DNA of 64,000 bases from Glycine soja (Eukaryota > Streptophyta > Magnoliopsida > Fabales > Fabaceae): NCBI RefSeq assembly GCF_004193775.1, contig NC_041012.1, positions 13,413,223-13,477,222 on the forward strand, written 5' to 3'. Each line of letters starts with the position of its first letter. The stretch's first letter is position 1. Below the pieces are notes generated by a model. That model made no database searches and was not told where the DNA came from. It worked only from the letters and a program-made list of their open reading frames with translations. The translations under genes were made by a program, and so were the position numbers. Shown here one piece after another: positions 1-13,557 of the stretch.

Positions 1-728
1 GGCAAACACAGACACGTGGAGAAGTAACTGAAATTTTTGAACTCTCAGAAGTATTTGTTATTTTTAAAAACTCTCAGAAATATTTGTGCTTGAAGAAAGA
101 AGACATGAATCAATTGTGCGATCTTATTCTTTCATTCTTTCGTTTAAAGCTTTCTGTAGATTCTTGTAAAGATACTAAGCTCTTAAAATATCTTGTATAC
201 CTTGAGAGAAAAGACTAAAAACATTGAGTGATATATCTGTCTGTAAGTCGATCACATATTTAGTCAGTGTGAAATCTTCCAACAAATCTTGTTGATTTGT
301 TTAGAGCCAATAGTGGCTTAAAAGGACAAAGAATATTGGGTTTAAGTCAAGCTTATGGTAGAGCTTGCAAGTGTAAGAGCCAAAAGTGACAGTGAACAAT
401 ACTTGTAACTTTGATAAGTTAGTGATACTTGGTGGATGCCAAGAACTGGACGTAGTCTTAGGTTTAAGACGAATCAATATAATTTTTTGTGTGCTTATTT
501 ATATTGCTTGAACAGACGAAGGGTTTGAATTTGTTTTTAGATCTTCTATCTCCTTTTGTTTTACTAAGGAAATTATTTTTCTCATTGTCTGATAAAGTCT
601 GAATCAAAACCTTTCTAAGTGGTTTTAGATTTATCTGCATCAAACGACAAACATGTTTTCAATCTTAGAAAAGTTTTAAATTTCTAAAAACATAGTCTAA
701 CCCCCTCCTTGTGTTATTTGCTTTGACA
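1..728 (+). mobile_element. 3' part of a Copia (Sirevirus-type) LTR, cut by the window edge
   Basis: The stretch reads like the R/U5 part of a Sirevirus-type LTR. A 'ggaactggacgtag'-like motif near 435-455 matches the 'ggactggatgtagg' motif of the complete LTRs at 29.39 and 34.57 kb. The segment ends with a C-rich 'accccctcctt' block followed by a CA end near 728, as those LTRs do. No primer-binding site follows, so this is a solo LTR or a 3' LTR. No coding potential is seen. The family call rests on layout, not on a database match. Confidence 0.4.
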
Positions 729-2427
729 ATTTCAAAAAAAACTAGAAAATACTAAAACATGCTAGAAGTTACTAAAACAAACTTATTTACCGAATAGTCA
801 AACAAGCTTTTAAGCTAATAAAAAAATTTAACAATTAGTTGAAATGACTTGCCAAACATAACCTTAGTCTAACCATTTAATATAAGTCATATATTTCATA
901 GATTAAACAATTAGTTAGTAACTAGTATAGTTTCAAGACTACTCTAACATTAAGTATCATGCTTTAAGGACTAAATTGTCACTAAGTTTAATGGTTAAAC
1001 TAATTTGTTACAACATTTGATGATTAAATTGTGTAAGGACTAAATTGTTAGTAAAAAAGTTAAGAGATTATAGGTTATTTACTCAAACAAAAAAATAACG
1101 ATTATGTACTCATAATACAAAATATTTTTACACCATCAATCTATAAAAATCATTTTTAAAATAACTATTATAAAATTCAAAAGCCTATTATACATAATGA
1201 TTTGTAATTGGATGATAATATAAAATTAATTTTATACTATCAATGTATCACCAATTTTTTGAAGAATCTTCTTTTACCCTTCGGCATTATTAGTCTATTA
1301 ATATCTTTATCATACATATATAATATTTTAGGGCATTAAATCAAATAGACTTAATAATAACTTTTTCTCTGAACTTTCACAATGTTGCAAATTTTGCTCC
1401 AATAAAAGATTCACAAATTTTCCCTCCAAATTTAAAAACATCTCAAATTTTCTTTTACGCAGAGAAATCAGTACAATTAAAACATTTTGCAACGGTTTTG
1501 ACAATTTTATGACGTTTTCTTTACGTAAGTACAAAATTTGCAATGTTTTTTAAATTGAGGGACAAAAATTGGGCAAAATTTGGAGACAAAATGTGCTAAC
1601 TCAATAAAATAATACTACTATTTGATATTATTTCTGAGATTAAAATAATTAATAATATTTATTAAAATTAAAATACGTAAAAATGTTACTTTGGTACGTG
1701 ATTGTTAAGCTTGGTCTATCAAAAGTTGTTAGCATGGTAAAAGGTTTTAATAATATTATATAACACGATTAATTAAGCAATAAGTCTGGGACAGATCTAG
1801 AAATTGATCAAATTGGGGGTTGAGTTTTTTTCCTTCTTTTATAATTATTTAAAAATCTAATTTCTGATAAATAATTATATAACAATTAATTATTTAATAT
1901 ATAATGATTGATAAGAAAATATGTATTATTTTATTGGTATTTAATGTCATAATTTTTTATAATTAATTCGAATTTAAGAATATATATGAATTTCAAATTC
2001 TAAAATAGTTGCAATTATTGTTTTAATTCGAAAAATTAAAATTTTAAAATTGAAAATAATTCTAACAATAATTAGAGTTAGAATTAATTCTTTTGAAAGA
2101 TAAAGTGCATGAATAAGTAAACAAACATTTACATATATAATGATTATATATTTTTTAAAAAGAAGAAATAAATAGTTACCACACTAAAATCCTACCATTA
2201 TATTTATTTATACTAGTCAGATCACGTGATCCAACGAGAATTGGGATCCCATTCGCAGTAGTTAGGATATATATTTATTATTTTTTTCCCGATAAAAAAG
2301 AAAATAAGGTGTATTACACTTTATTTTCTTTTTTTATATATCTTCCTCTTTGAAATTTGAAATACACTTTATCTAAATATACTCAGCCAATCAAAATGCA
2401 AATCAAGTCCCACCGTAATGCTTCATC
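729..2427. other. AT-rich stretch, no gene seen
   Basis: Very AT-rich sequence with no open frame of credible length or composition on either strand and no splice-bounded exon I could recognise. The longest frame (1328-1543, minus) is low-complexity. I see nothing functional here. Confidence 0.5.

Positions 2428-2489
<62 letters not shown>
2428..2489. repeat. (TTA)n microsatellite, about 20 units
   Basis: An uninterrupted run of TTA/ATT trinucleotides about 62 bp long. Such long perfect trinucleotide arrays are typically length-polymorphic in soybean. Confidence 0.95.
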
Positions 2490-3189
2490 TAATTTCTTTT
2501 ATCATTTAATCATGGTATGAAGAATTGCTGGAGAAGGGGGAGGCAAAAGAGCTTATCAATACTCAATAATATAAACAATTCAACTAAGTTTTCAAAGATA
2601 CATACTTTCATAAATATAATATTTATAGTAGGTATTCCATAATGGAGCCGTAGGTAGAACTTATTATTGTGCCCACTAAAAATAGTGTCTAGCTATATAG
2701 GTGATATAGATGAAACTTGAAAGTGTAAAATATTGATCTAAGCATGTCAATAATTTAAGGAACACATTCAAATCAAACAGAAGTAAAGAAAAACAATGTT
2801 TTTAATCTGAAATTTAAGGTAAATTTGATTTTGATTCTTCAAATTTAAAATAGATCATTTTAGTATGTCAAATTTGAAAAAAAAAATATATAATTTTAGG
2901 CCGTCAAAATTACTCTAAAGGATTATAAATAGCTTTGGAAAAAAAAAAGGCTTGATAGTGTGTTTGGATAATGTAACATCCCTAATTTATTATTATGGAT
3001 TTACTTGTTATTTTTGAAATTCATGAAATAAATTAATATTTATTTATAATAAACAACCTTCTAAAATGGCTATATTTTTTTTATTGAAATACAAACACCA
3101 AAATTAGATTTCCTTTCTCATTAGAATTCATTTAGAATTGCCCATAGATTAAATCACATTTGTCATTGAAATAATTTATTTGTCAGAAT
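2490..3189. other. AT-rich stretch with a possible LTR start near 2972
   Basis: No gene is seen. At 2972 the sequence TGTAACATCCC resembles the TGTAACACCC start common in plant Gypsy LTRs, but I cannot find a matching end, so an element is not claimed. Confidence 0.3.
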
Positions 3190-3420
3190 GTTGTGACATA
3201 ATCAAAATTTTAGAACATAAATTATATTTCATTTACACATGAATAATTCATGATTAGAGCATCCTCATACAATCAACAAAATATATACTTACACAACCCA
3301 AGGGGTTGTGACATAATCAAAATTTTAGAACATAAATTATATTTCATTTACACATGAATAATTCATGATTAGAGCATCCTCATACAATCAACAAAATATA
3401 TACTTACACAACCCAAGGGG
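3190..3420. repeat. Tandem direct duplication of 115 bp
   Basis: The segment starting 'ttgtgacataatcaaaattt' at 3191 is repeated at 3306 with no differences that I see, and both copies end in 'acacaacccaagggg'. The period is 115 bp. Near-identity implies a recent duplication. Confidence 0.95.
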
Positions 3421-3562
3421 TTGGTGCATTAGTGTAAGGTCCCGCTGCGTTTAGATGAGTGAAAACGATGTATTTAACAAGAGAACCCGTGTTCAGATGA
3501 GTGAGATTAGTCTTTGACTTAGTGGGTTAGGGGATCCGTAATCTCTAACCTAGGACATAGTG

Positions 3563-3588
3563 GGTTATATATATATATATATATAACC
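3563..3588. repeat. (AT)n palindrome
   Basis: A TA dinucleotide run framed by GGTT and AACC, giving a perfect self-complementary 26-bp block that can extrude as a cruciform. Confidence 0.85.
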
Positions 3589-6500
3589 ACGTCTAGCGTG
3601 GACCATCTTTATAGATGATTTACGGTGGATCACCTTTTATATCCGTTGGATTCATCTTAGGTTCACGGTAATATATTACATTTTACATACTAGATCTCTT
3701 TCTGGACTTCCTCCATAGTCCATCTTTGTTGTACGCTGTTGCTGGAGGTGATTTCCAGTGGCAACATCACTTTTTTTTTCTCCCTTTCCATTCTTTCACC
3801 TCCGTTCTTTCATTTTTGAACTCTTCTTTTCTCACTACTCTTCACCATAATTGCAAGGTTCATTTTCCTTTGCAGATTATTTGTGTCGTTGTCAGATTCT
3901 CTTATGATGCCCCTGAATCTTACACTTTGTTTCCCATTAGTGTAGAATTTTTGTGAAAAAATCTTTTTCTTAGATTTCCCTTTCAATTCCTTAGTTCCAT
4001 GATTTGATTGCAACGTCAGTTGCACTCCAACTAGTGAAAGAAAAGAAGCCGACGACAAGGGACGACGAGAATGCATATAGGGAGGTGGAAGTGCGAAATC
4101 GAAGAAGGCGGTGGTTATCAACAATGAGAAGTACACATTGGGACTAAGCTTTGCCAAGGAAACAACATCGGAAGAAAGGGAATGGTATGTAGAGACATTC
4201 AGATATGCTATTATTTGTATTTTTTTAATGAACTTCTCTTTATTTTGCTCCTTAGCATCAACAACTTTTGTCGGCATCACCACTCCATCTTTGTCATTCG
4301 AACAAGGTCCTTCATCACTTTCTAAAAATAAGGTTGTATGGGTGAGTCTTTGTTGGTAACCAAAATTAAATTTTTGGTAACTTAGTGAATGGTAGGCTAA
4401 TGGATTGAAACAAGTGAATTTAAAGAAGCCCAATCAATTGGTTGGTTGTTGATGTTTTGTTTTTTTGGCTAGAGACTGTCGATTCCTAGATGTTGAGTGA
4501 AGATAAGGCAATGGGCCGTAGGTGGTACAAGGCTCAAATAACTTAAAGGGCCTTGATCATAATTATTAGTTTTTGAATAACTTGGTCGTGTATCAAACGA
4601 GGTGGTTCAAAGGAAATCCTGAGAATTAAGAGTGAGCCTACATAGTGGACTTAACCATTTTGGTAGTGGTTTCCTTTCACTACAGATGGCCATGTTATTT
4701 ATAAATACTTGAAGTGTAGCAATTGAAAAGGACCTTGAATTGAAATTCAAATCAATTTATGTTATCTTTTAGTTATTTCTCACAATTTATAGTGTTATTC
4801 TTTTTATAGTTTATTCAAATTGCCTTTATCATTTTCAAGTTAGCTTTATTGCCACTTTACCTACACCAAGTGCTTTTGGAGTAGCTTGGGAATCCATTGT
4901 TCGAGAGCAGATTTGCCTCTTCAACGCAAATCACTTGTTCTTTATTTTGGAATCGTGCTGAAGCTTTTAGTCAATACAATCGGTTTAATAGCATGCAAAA
5001 AAAAATCTAGCATGCCTAATATGTTCAAACAAAAGGACCAAAGTCCACAAACATAAACTATATAACACGTTCACACTTGTGGTCCTATTTCTTGACTATG
5101 CACATTATCTCACTACATCGGGCCCGATTACCTTACTAACAAGAAATCATAGAGGTCTTACATCATTCATTTATTTTTCTCGATGATGACAAGAGAGTGC
5201 ATACCCTTACCCTGGTATTGAATGAAGGATATACTTTCACCACTACCTGGTTATGCTTGGTGCTTGTTAGGATTTTCAAGTCGATCATGTGAGTCCCCCA
5301 ACCCAATTGAGGTATCACAACCTGGAGCTCTCTTATCCCTAAGGACCCTTTAGCCCTTATATCCATACCTCAAGTACAAACTATGGCAATCTACTCGTCT
5401 ACAGGCTCGAGCATTCTCTCACCATCACTCGTCACTGAGATTGCATTTAGGGAAGCCTCATCTTCGTGAGCATTTGTGGTAGGGTTTTATGATTGGTACC
5501 GTGATGTGGTTACCAAGGAAAACAGATTCATCATCAATTAATCATTGTCATAAAGACCAATGTCACATCTCCCTTACATGAAACGGCCTCTCTAGGACGT
5601 CTAACCATTATGACCAGCCTGCCTAAACAAGCGTTTCTCAATCGCACCTAAAGGTCACATCGTACAAGAGAGGATCTTACTTGTCATTCTAATCTTCATC
5701 ACACAACCCACAAAGTAAGGATTTAATCCCTACTTGTCCATGTCACACATAAGTCATAATATGCATACACACTATAATTCTCGAAATAACACGGATGGCA
5801 ACAACCACCTTCTATGCTTCCTACCACACATCTAATGCACCATATAATTCTCATAATCTTAGGAAGTTCTTCACTCCTTTCCAAGTTCCTCATTCTCACT
5901 AGTTCATTACTACTAAATTATAGAAATCTTATGACAACATACACTAATTGTCCACATTCTTCCATCATTTAGATCTCTTTCGTATCAATTTCATTTTGAG
6001 TCTCATGCCTTCTATTTGTATGTGTTGATGTCGAAGTCCACTTCCCATTTGAAGTCCACAATCACTAAGTTTCGTAAATTTGTGTTCATGATTCATTTTA
6101 TCGCATTCCCGCAGCCACGGTTGGAGCCCAAAATCAAGCTGCTATATCTTCACCGTTTTATATCCAATTTCTTTCAAATTTAAGGGATAGACAATAGAGA
6201 AGGGGCTGGACAACAAACCTCTATTTTTATGATTCATATGGTGAAGTTATCTTCATAATAATTGCTCATCGAGAATGTTGGTATTAGGTTCGAAACTTTA
6301 AATCAACAAATAAGAATTTGATTTTAGGACTAATTATATTAAACCAAAATACCTTAAGGATTCTTTGTTTTCAAACTAACAATCTTTTGAATTTCCATTT
6401 AACAAACAATGTATTTCTTAGAAACTTATTATAAGAAAAAAATTTATAGTATATGTAAAATGAGTATTCAGGTTATAATAACTTATTCATATAAACATAA

Positions 6501-8226
6501 ACAGTTTTTGTAGATAAGTAAAAATAACACTTGAACTGAAAATATTTACCAATGCGTTAACATGTTCATAATAACGTAACACAAAACATAAACATTCACA
6601 AACAATAAAGAAAGGGTTATAGGAAAAATAAGGTGTTATCAAAAGAAGAAGGAGTTATAGAAAGTATAATGAAGATAAGGATAAGAATAAAAAATAAAAG
6701 ACATGGGTAAGAACATACATGTTTCCGTAGAATCGAAAATCCATAAATGCAACAGAGTATGGTATATAAGAAGTATGCAAATGTTCGTAACCAAATGAAC
6801 CAAATACATTATCACCTACTTATAAAAAATACATATAATTGATCTTCAAAGTAGATCATAACACATGTCCTCCAACCCAAACTAACTCCTTCATATATCA
6901 TCATTTCTCCCACGCCTCTTCTGAATTTGAACAATCATTAACCATTTTTTAATTGTTACTTTGACCATTTGATTTACTACTCTCAATCACTTTTCTTTCA
7001 AATCATTTTATTCAAGAATGTCAGACAACCTTTCTTCTTCATATATCAAATTGAATGTATACCTTTCAATATCAACAATTTCTATTTCCTTTAGTCATCT
7101 TCAATTGATTCCATACTTTTGACCACAAGACAAATCTCTCTTTTTGCATCATCGTCCTTAATTAAAATAAATATAATCAAATATTTATCTGAGAATTTCA
7201 TTCGAACGACCCTAACAATAATATAGTACTAGCTAAATCCTCTCTTTAAAGCTTGATTTCCCTAACTAAAACTCAATGTTTTAATTAAATTTAGGGACTG
7301 GACTAAAAACCTCTATTTTTTATTACTTATCACATACAACAACGATAAAGTTGATAATCGCACATATAGAAGTTTATAATAATTTAGATATCGATCACCA
7401 AACATAATCAATGAATAATAATCCTACTACGACAAGGAAATTCTAAATACAATATTCACATTAATAAACTTTACCAAAACACATGTGAAATGCATATAAC
7501 TATCTCTTATTATATTGACTTAATAATAAACACTTAGTAATGCATAAATACTTTACTTTTATTGACAACACATTTATCTAAACTACATTTACAAAACTCA
7601 TTTAAATGACTAGTTTCAAGATACTAGTATGCATAAATAAGTTATCTATTTTAGTAGAAATTTACCCAAAGTTTTTCCATGAGTAAAATATCATGTAGGA
7701 CCATTTAAATGAACTAAAATTCTGTTTTTAATGTCATTTTACGGCAGTAGCTAAAAAGTAAAGAAAACGTCATTTTAAGCTTCTAAAACATCATTTTTTT
7801 ACATAGAAAAGTGACTAATTACCGCCACAATTAATTTCTATCTTTTGGATACAATTCCACACTAATAACACATCACATTTCAAAGCACAAACCCTTGTTT
7901 TATGCACACAATTTCTCTATCTTCTCTACTTTAAAGACATGGTTGAGTCAAATAAAATTCAAAACTTAAGCTACAATGAAAGATAGTATTCCTATGAATC
8001 ATGATCATCATTAAGACCAATTTAACACACTTTATACTCTGGTTTTCTGCAATTCCTGTGACTACATTTAATAGAAAAATTTCATGCATCATAACTTTAA
8101 TTTTGCAGTGCACACCTCATAAAACAAATCCTTAACATATATGCATATATGAAATCATTTTTAATGAAAATCAACTCATAAAAAGCATTAAACATTAATT
8201 GAAACTGAAAGAAACACACTAAAAGA
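3589..8226. other. Degenerate repeat-like DNA, no supported gene
   Basis: Two short frames on plus (3726-3956, 4111-4359) and one on minus (3810-4433) lie here. None carries a domain I recognise, and the overlapping frames on both strands argue against coding. The 5.1-6.3 kb part is less AT-rich and looks like decayed retrotransposon sequence. A similar phrase near 6185 and 7293 ('aacctctattttt' after a 'ggactgga'-like lead) suggests two copies of one repeat. The rest is AT-rich with nothing identified. Confidence 0.4.
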
Positions 8227-8238
8227 GGGGGGGGGGGG
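8227..8238. repeat. G12 homopolymer
   Basis: Twelve consecutive guanines on the plus strand. The run is prone to slippage and to length error in assemblies. Confidence 0.9.
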
Positions 8239-11200
8239 TTGATAGTGTGTGTATCAAAGATAAACATTTTTTGCAATAAAAGAGATAGTATGGATAATAC
8301 AGAGATAAGCACTGGTCGTCCACTGAGAGTAGATAGACTATGTAATGAAGAATAGAGTGGTCATCTAGTGAAAAATAAGAGGTATTTTAAAACAATTTTT
8401 CAAATAGGCACTTAGTGTAAAGTGATGTTAGAAAATGTAATAACAATACTCGATAAAACAAATGGAGAGAAGTGAAAACACTTGGTTTAAACTGGTTCGC
8501 TCAACCTGAGCTACATCCAGCTCTCCTTTACTCATAAATAAAGGACTCCACTGATCAATTGCTGATCACAAACAAGTATTCTAACCCACTACTCTTGACT
8601 TTATAAGTATTCTTAACACCAATTCTGGTATCTTCTTTGTCTCCCCCTGAATCTAAGAATCCAAGTATTCTTTAACACTAAGTCACTCTTGTTCTTTCAC
8701 AAACAAATGTTTGATTGAATACAAGTATTCTTAATACGCAGTGAGTGAATGTACAATTAAGCACAAATACAAACTACTTTTCTTTGCAAAGAATAATAAC
8801 AATGTAGAATGTGTAGTGTTTAAAACAGAGTTTCGTCTCAAGTTTTTTTCTTTTTCTTGTTTTTTTGTCAGTTGCTTCATTGATGGAGAAATCCATTTAT
8901 AAACTTCAGTGAGGTATCCGTTGCAAGATTTGCATTGTTATCTTGAAAAGACCATTGTCTCACATAGAGGAATTGGTTGGCATGTCAAGCTCTGAATGGC
9001 GAGAATTTTATATAGTACAGATAGTGCCATGTTCTTTTTTACCTTTGTGAAAGCGACCTTCCAGGGGATATTCCTTAGAGGTCTTCTAGTCTCTTCTATG
9101 TTGTCCTTTTCTTCAATTCAAATATAATAGAGACAAGTAGAATGTAAATAAAATAGTACATGGTCACTTCTTTTTTTCGTGATACAATCTTTAAGACTGG
9201 ACGCACGAGTTTACCTTATGACAGTGTGTTATATTGTTATGCAGAAGAGTGGATGCTCACTGAATATAGTATGATGGACACTAGGTTAAAACAGAGCATA
9301 ATTTCTATAACTATGGACAGTATTCCTTTAACATAATAATCTTGTCCACTTGTCAAAAACTCATTAAAATATCAATAATTTATACTTATGTTATATATCG
9401 AAATCTAGGTTAGATGAGGCGCATGATTGTCCAGACCTAACATTAATTAATGAAATTAAACTCATAATAAACATAAAACATAAATTACTCACAAGTTTTT
9501 TAAAAAATAATCTCAAATTAAAACCAAAAAACATATCCCTTATTTTTGGCACAAATCTTTGGTCAAATTTACATCATCAAAACATTTGTAGTAGAATTGA
9601 AGTCTATATCATTGAAAAGCTTTGTGAATCTAATTTACAAAATGGAATCTCAATACTCAAGAAAAAACCTACAAAATTTACATCAATTCTAAATGAACAA
9701 TTTCTTGTTTCATCATTGTGCCATACCCTCTTCTTAACATATAAATTTCTCACTCAATTCTTAATGAAAATTTTATAAACTTCACCAATATAAATATTCA
9801 TGTGTCTAGTTTCGGAAAAGGTATCACTCATCATCAAAAGTTAACCACAAAAAGAGGAATACACATTTTACTAAGACATGTTCAGACGCAAACAAAAAAC
9901 AAAGTCACTAGTCATACCCTCTTATATTTCTTTTAGTTCCCTAGTCATATCAATGAATTAATTTTTGGGTAATCCCAACTTTTGAATCTTATCAAGTCTA
10001 GTTTACAGAGGTATCACACAATTTTTCATAACATCTCTACATCAATATCAATTTTCAAAACAATGCACAAAGGTCAAAATGAAACACTTAACAAAATGTT
10101 CATTTTGTAAAAATCATAATAAATTCATTTATCATCGAACTTCAATGTATTTTATATGGATTCACATACCCCCAAAGTCTACTTTCAATATATAATTTTA
10201 CTTTCACCATACAAGGTCTAATAACGATTGTCGAATCGTTCCAAAACAAATAAAACTAGAATTAATTTTGTAGTATGGGAATAACCTTGGTCGACTCAAA
10301 GATACAATTCAATTTGGTTCTGACTTCAATGCACTTATAAATAGCAGGGGGAATTTCAACAAACAATTTGTAGGAAATGGAAATAAAAACGAAAACACAA
10401 AAATAGAAGTGCAAAATCTAAACTAAAATAGAGTTTTGGAAGCAGAATATGAAACAAATTTAATAACATCAATCCAATTCACCTAACCAAGCAACTTGAA
10501 TTATCACAGTTGCTACAAATGTTGTTCAAATTGTGAAAGTTCAGTTAATGTCATTAGAGAAAGTTCAATTGAATTAATCCCTAATTTCATTAAGATCACA
10601 AATTAGATTGAAATATCATCCAAACAATCTGTGATTAAATTCGAAATTAGGAAATGAATCCATAACTTAATTTGTTGCTAATCCTAAGCACATTCATAAT
10701 CATGAAAATTGAAAAATAGGATTGACCACGAGATGAACATTCACACAAAATTTGAAATACTAAACCAAAACTGAAGTTCAACCTTGCTTAGATTGAATCC
10801 TTGGATTGATTGATTATTTAGCATTCCATGATCATCACGAGTGGAGGAGAAATGAAATTTGTGCAAGAAAAAGGAAGAACGAAGTTGAAGAGAGGAACAA
10901 GAATGAAGAACAATTGAGAGAAAAGGAGAGAAGAGAGTTTGATCATAAAACTTGCACAACAAGTTTCTAAATCTGTTTTCCACAAAATTGAAGTAACTAA
11001 CTAACTAACTGCACTAATATATAGTGACTAATTAGAATGAAGAGATGGGCTTTGATTAAGCCCATCTAATCCACCTAATTAAGCTAATTATACAATGCAA
11101 AGCCCAATTTCACAACCTATTTATTCAAGTGCAGAGGTTCTAACTTTCAAGCCCAAAATGACCCTCAAAATGGCAGAATTGGCCCAAGTTTATTTTTGAA

Positions 11201-11559
11201 AAAATTGAAGCTCTTTTCTTTAGCTTTCCAGAGATTATTTATATGCTCAGTTTAGAGTTCTGTAGTGTCCTATAAGCCTTGCACAAGGCAGATAGGTCAA
11301 GTAAGCACAAAATCTGAAAATGAGCAACAATTATTAATTAAGCCCAATTATTTGCCTAAGACCAAAACTAAGTTAAGGTGAGAAAATAAGAGTCAAAGAG
11401 AGGTTAAATAATTAAGAAGAATAAAAAATACTAAACTACAAATGCTCAATCAAGGTCCCAATCAGATGTTGTACTCATTTTAGTGAGATAGGTCAAAGCT
11501 GAATTTTCACAAACAAATTGTATGCAAATTTTAACACCAAACAACGTAGCAATTAAATT
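8239..11559. other. Repeat-like noncoding DNA
   Basis: The 8.42-8.80 kb part has a 'ggttcgctcaacctgagctacatcc' style block and several 'caagtattcttaa'-like repeats, which looks like LTR or retroelement noncoding sequence. The minus-strand frame 10741-10983 is low-complexity with no recognisable domain. No gene, RNA or complete transposon is supported. Confidence 0.35.
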
Positions 11560-12070
11560 TTCAACACAACAAAAGTCACAATGAATTGCTTCATAGATTC
11601 AAGCTTTATAACAACACAAATTGCATGAGAGAAAATGGAAAATCACCCATTCCTTAGTGAAATATGATTTCAATCTAATAAAATTGTATCCTTTGGTCTC
11701 TAGAGTAAGCCCCTTGAGTTTGGTTCCAAGAGGCTCAAAGCTTGGGTAGAGGATTAAACTCTAAATGGAGCATCAATGGAGGATATGAGAGAAAGGAGAA
11801 GTGAATCTCTATCCCTTTGTGGATAGAGATTCTCTTATCATTAATGAATTGACTTAGTCAATTCCTTCTCATTGACTATAGTTAACTATAATTGACTTTA
11901 TTTATTTTAAAGAAAAATAATGGATTTTTGTCACATTCTAGTGTTTTACTATTATTTTCATGCATTCTAAGATACTATAATTAATATTGAATTAATTTAT
12001 TTTCTCTACATCATCATCATCATCATTATTATTATTGAATTTCTAATATTGAAAATTTTAGGGTGTTACA
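11560..12070 (-). mobile_element. Possible antisense Gypsy LTR fragment
   Basis: On the minus strand the stretch begins at 12070 with TGTAACACCCT, the canonical start of many plant Gypsy LTRs, and runs leftward through AT-rich sequence. It includes a CAT/ATT microsatellite at about 12009-12036. The other LTR end is not located. Confidence 0.3.
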
Positions 12071-12120
12071 AATAACCCACAAAAATTAATTTACTCCACA
12101 AAATCAATTCGACTACAATT

Positions 12121-12245
12121 TTACTCCGCTTACAGCTACCTCGACCTTGTCTCCTCCATTGTCGACTTCTTGTATGATGACCTCGTCTCCTCCCACCAGC
12201 TTCGTGTAGCCAATTCCATCTTTGACCCTTCCATCCTCGATCTAG
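12121..12245 (+). other. Short coding-like fragment, unidentified
   Basis: One plus frame here has normal amino-acid composition and balanced codon use, unlike its AT-rich surroundings. It reads YLDLVSSIVDFLYDDLVSSH and continues about 20 residues to a stop near 12255. I do not recognise the family. It may be a gene piece captured by a transposon: the sequence at 12.60-12.80 kb ('agggaccaaaaatatag') resembles the ends of soybean Mutator-like elements. Confidence 0.2.
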
Positions 12246-13557
12246 ATCTGATGTAGATCTGAAATTTGTGGGGGCAGATCTAGTATGATGGGGCAGATTT
12301 GATTTAGATATGAAATTTCAGAGATAGATCTGGCGAAGTCGAGGATGCTGATGGAGCTACGCATTGAAGTTTCAGGCATTGTTTGAGCAAGGAAGAGGGA
12401 TGTCTTTGTTGTAGTTGTTGACCATGAAGATGAGGCCAAGTGCAACATAGTGTTTAGGAGTTAGGATATTTTGAAGTGTTTATGGGTATGTGTGAGAATG
12501 GGAGATGAATTTCATGCCTAGGGAAGCCGAAGAGAACAACATAACTATTCCAAGTTAATTAATTAATATTTATTGTTAATTTAAACTTTTGCAATTTATG
12601 GCGGTTTTTAACTATCAAAAAAGCATAATGAAATAAAATAATAATAAATGCAATGCCACATCATCACTTAATGGTGAAAATGGACAGAAAAGACCAAAAT
12701 AGTGGACAAAAAAAAGTTTAGGGGCGAAGATCAACTTTCAAAAAGTTAAAAGACCAAAACCATAAATGTTGTAAAGTCTAGGGACCAAAAATATAGTTTC
12801 CTACATAAAAAAAAAAAAAAACAGAAACAACTATTTGATGCTTTGCCTTCACATTGAAAATTTAATTGATTATTTCCCATTATGAAATTACTATCTGGTA
12901 GTTATTTTTTTTCTAATTTCTTGGGCATGTTCATTTTTTTGCCTTAGAAGAATGTTTTAATGGGTAAAGGTACATTGTTACTTGGTAGAATTATTTTATC
13001 ATAATTGTATCAATCTTAAGTTATTGATAGTAAGATGTTGTAGTTGGGTTTTATTGTGGACAAAACTTGCGTTATAACATTTTATTGGTTCCATAAGCCT
13101 TTATGGAGGTTTAGTGGTTCTTTTGGACTCTATTATCTAAGGAATTTTTTTATTTATTTTCCCATATTTGTTTATTTTTTGATGATGATTGGTTTTCCTC
13201 TAGATGATTCATTTGCTTCATATGCTAAATTTTTTGTAAGAGAGACTCAACTCAGTTTTCACTGATTTCATGAAATGTCATAAATCTATTTGTTTTATGC
13301 ACGACTTCTCTAGTGCCTAAGCTAATCCTTGTCGTGAAATAATTTCTTCCAACGGTTGTTTTCACTGAATACTAATGAACATGATGATGTGCGTAACGAC
13401 CCCAGATGCCATTACATGGAACACTAAGACTTTAATGCAGAAGATTCACTTTAAATCCTTTTAAAAGCTCTTGAATTATTTTAATTAATGAAAATACATA
13501 GGTATTTTTCATGATACCAAAATTTCATATAAACATCACACGTAAAAGAGTCCTCAA
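12246..13557. other. AT-rich stretch, no gene seen
   Basis: Contains 'ggaccaaaa' motifs of the kind seen at MULE ends (12.66-12.80 kb) and a low-complexity frame at 13044-13265. No gene or complete element is supported. Confidence 0.35.

Noticed and set aside
3726..4433. Overlapping plus (3726-3956, 4111-4359) and minus (3810-4433) reading frames as a gene.
   Set aside because: Frames overlap on both strands, composition is ordinary translated noncoding DNA, and no domain or splice structure is visible.
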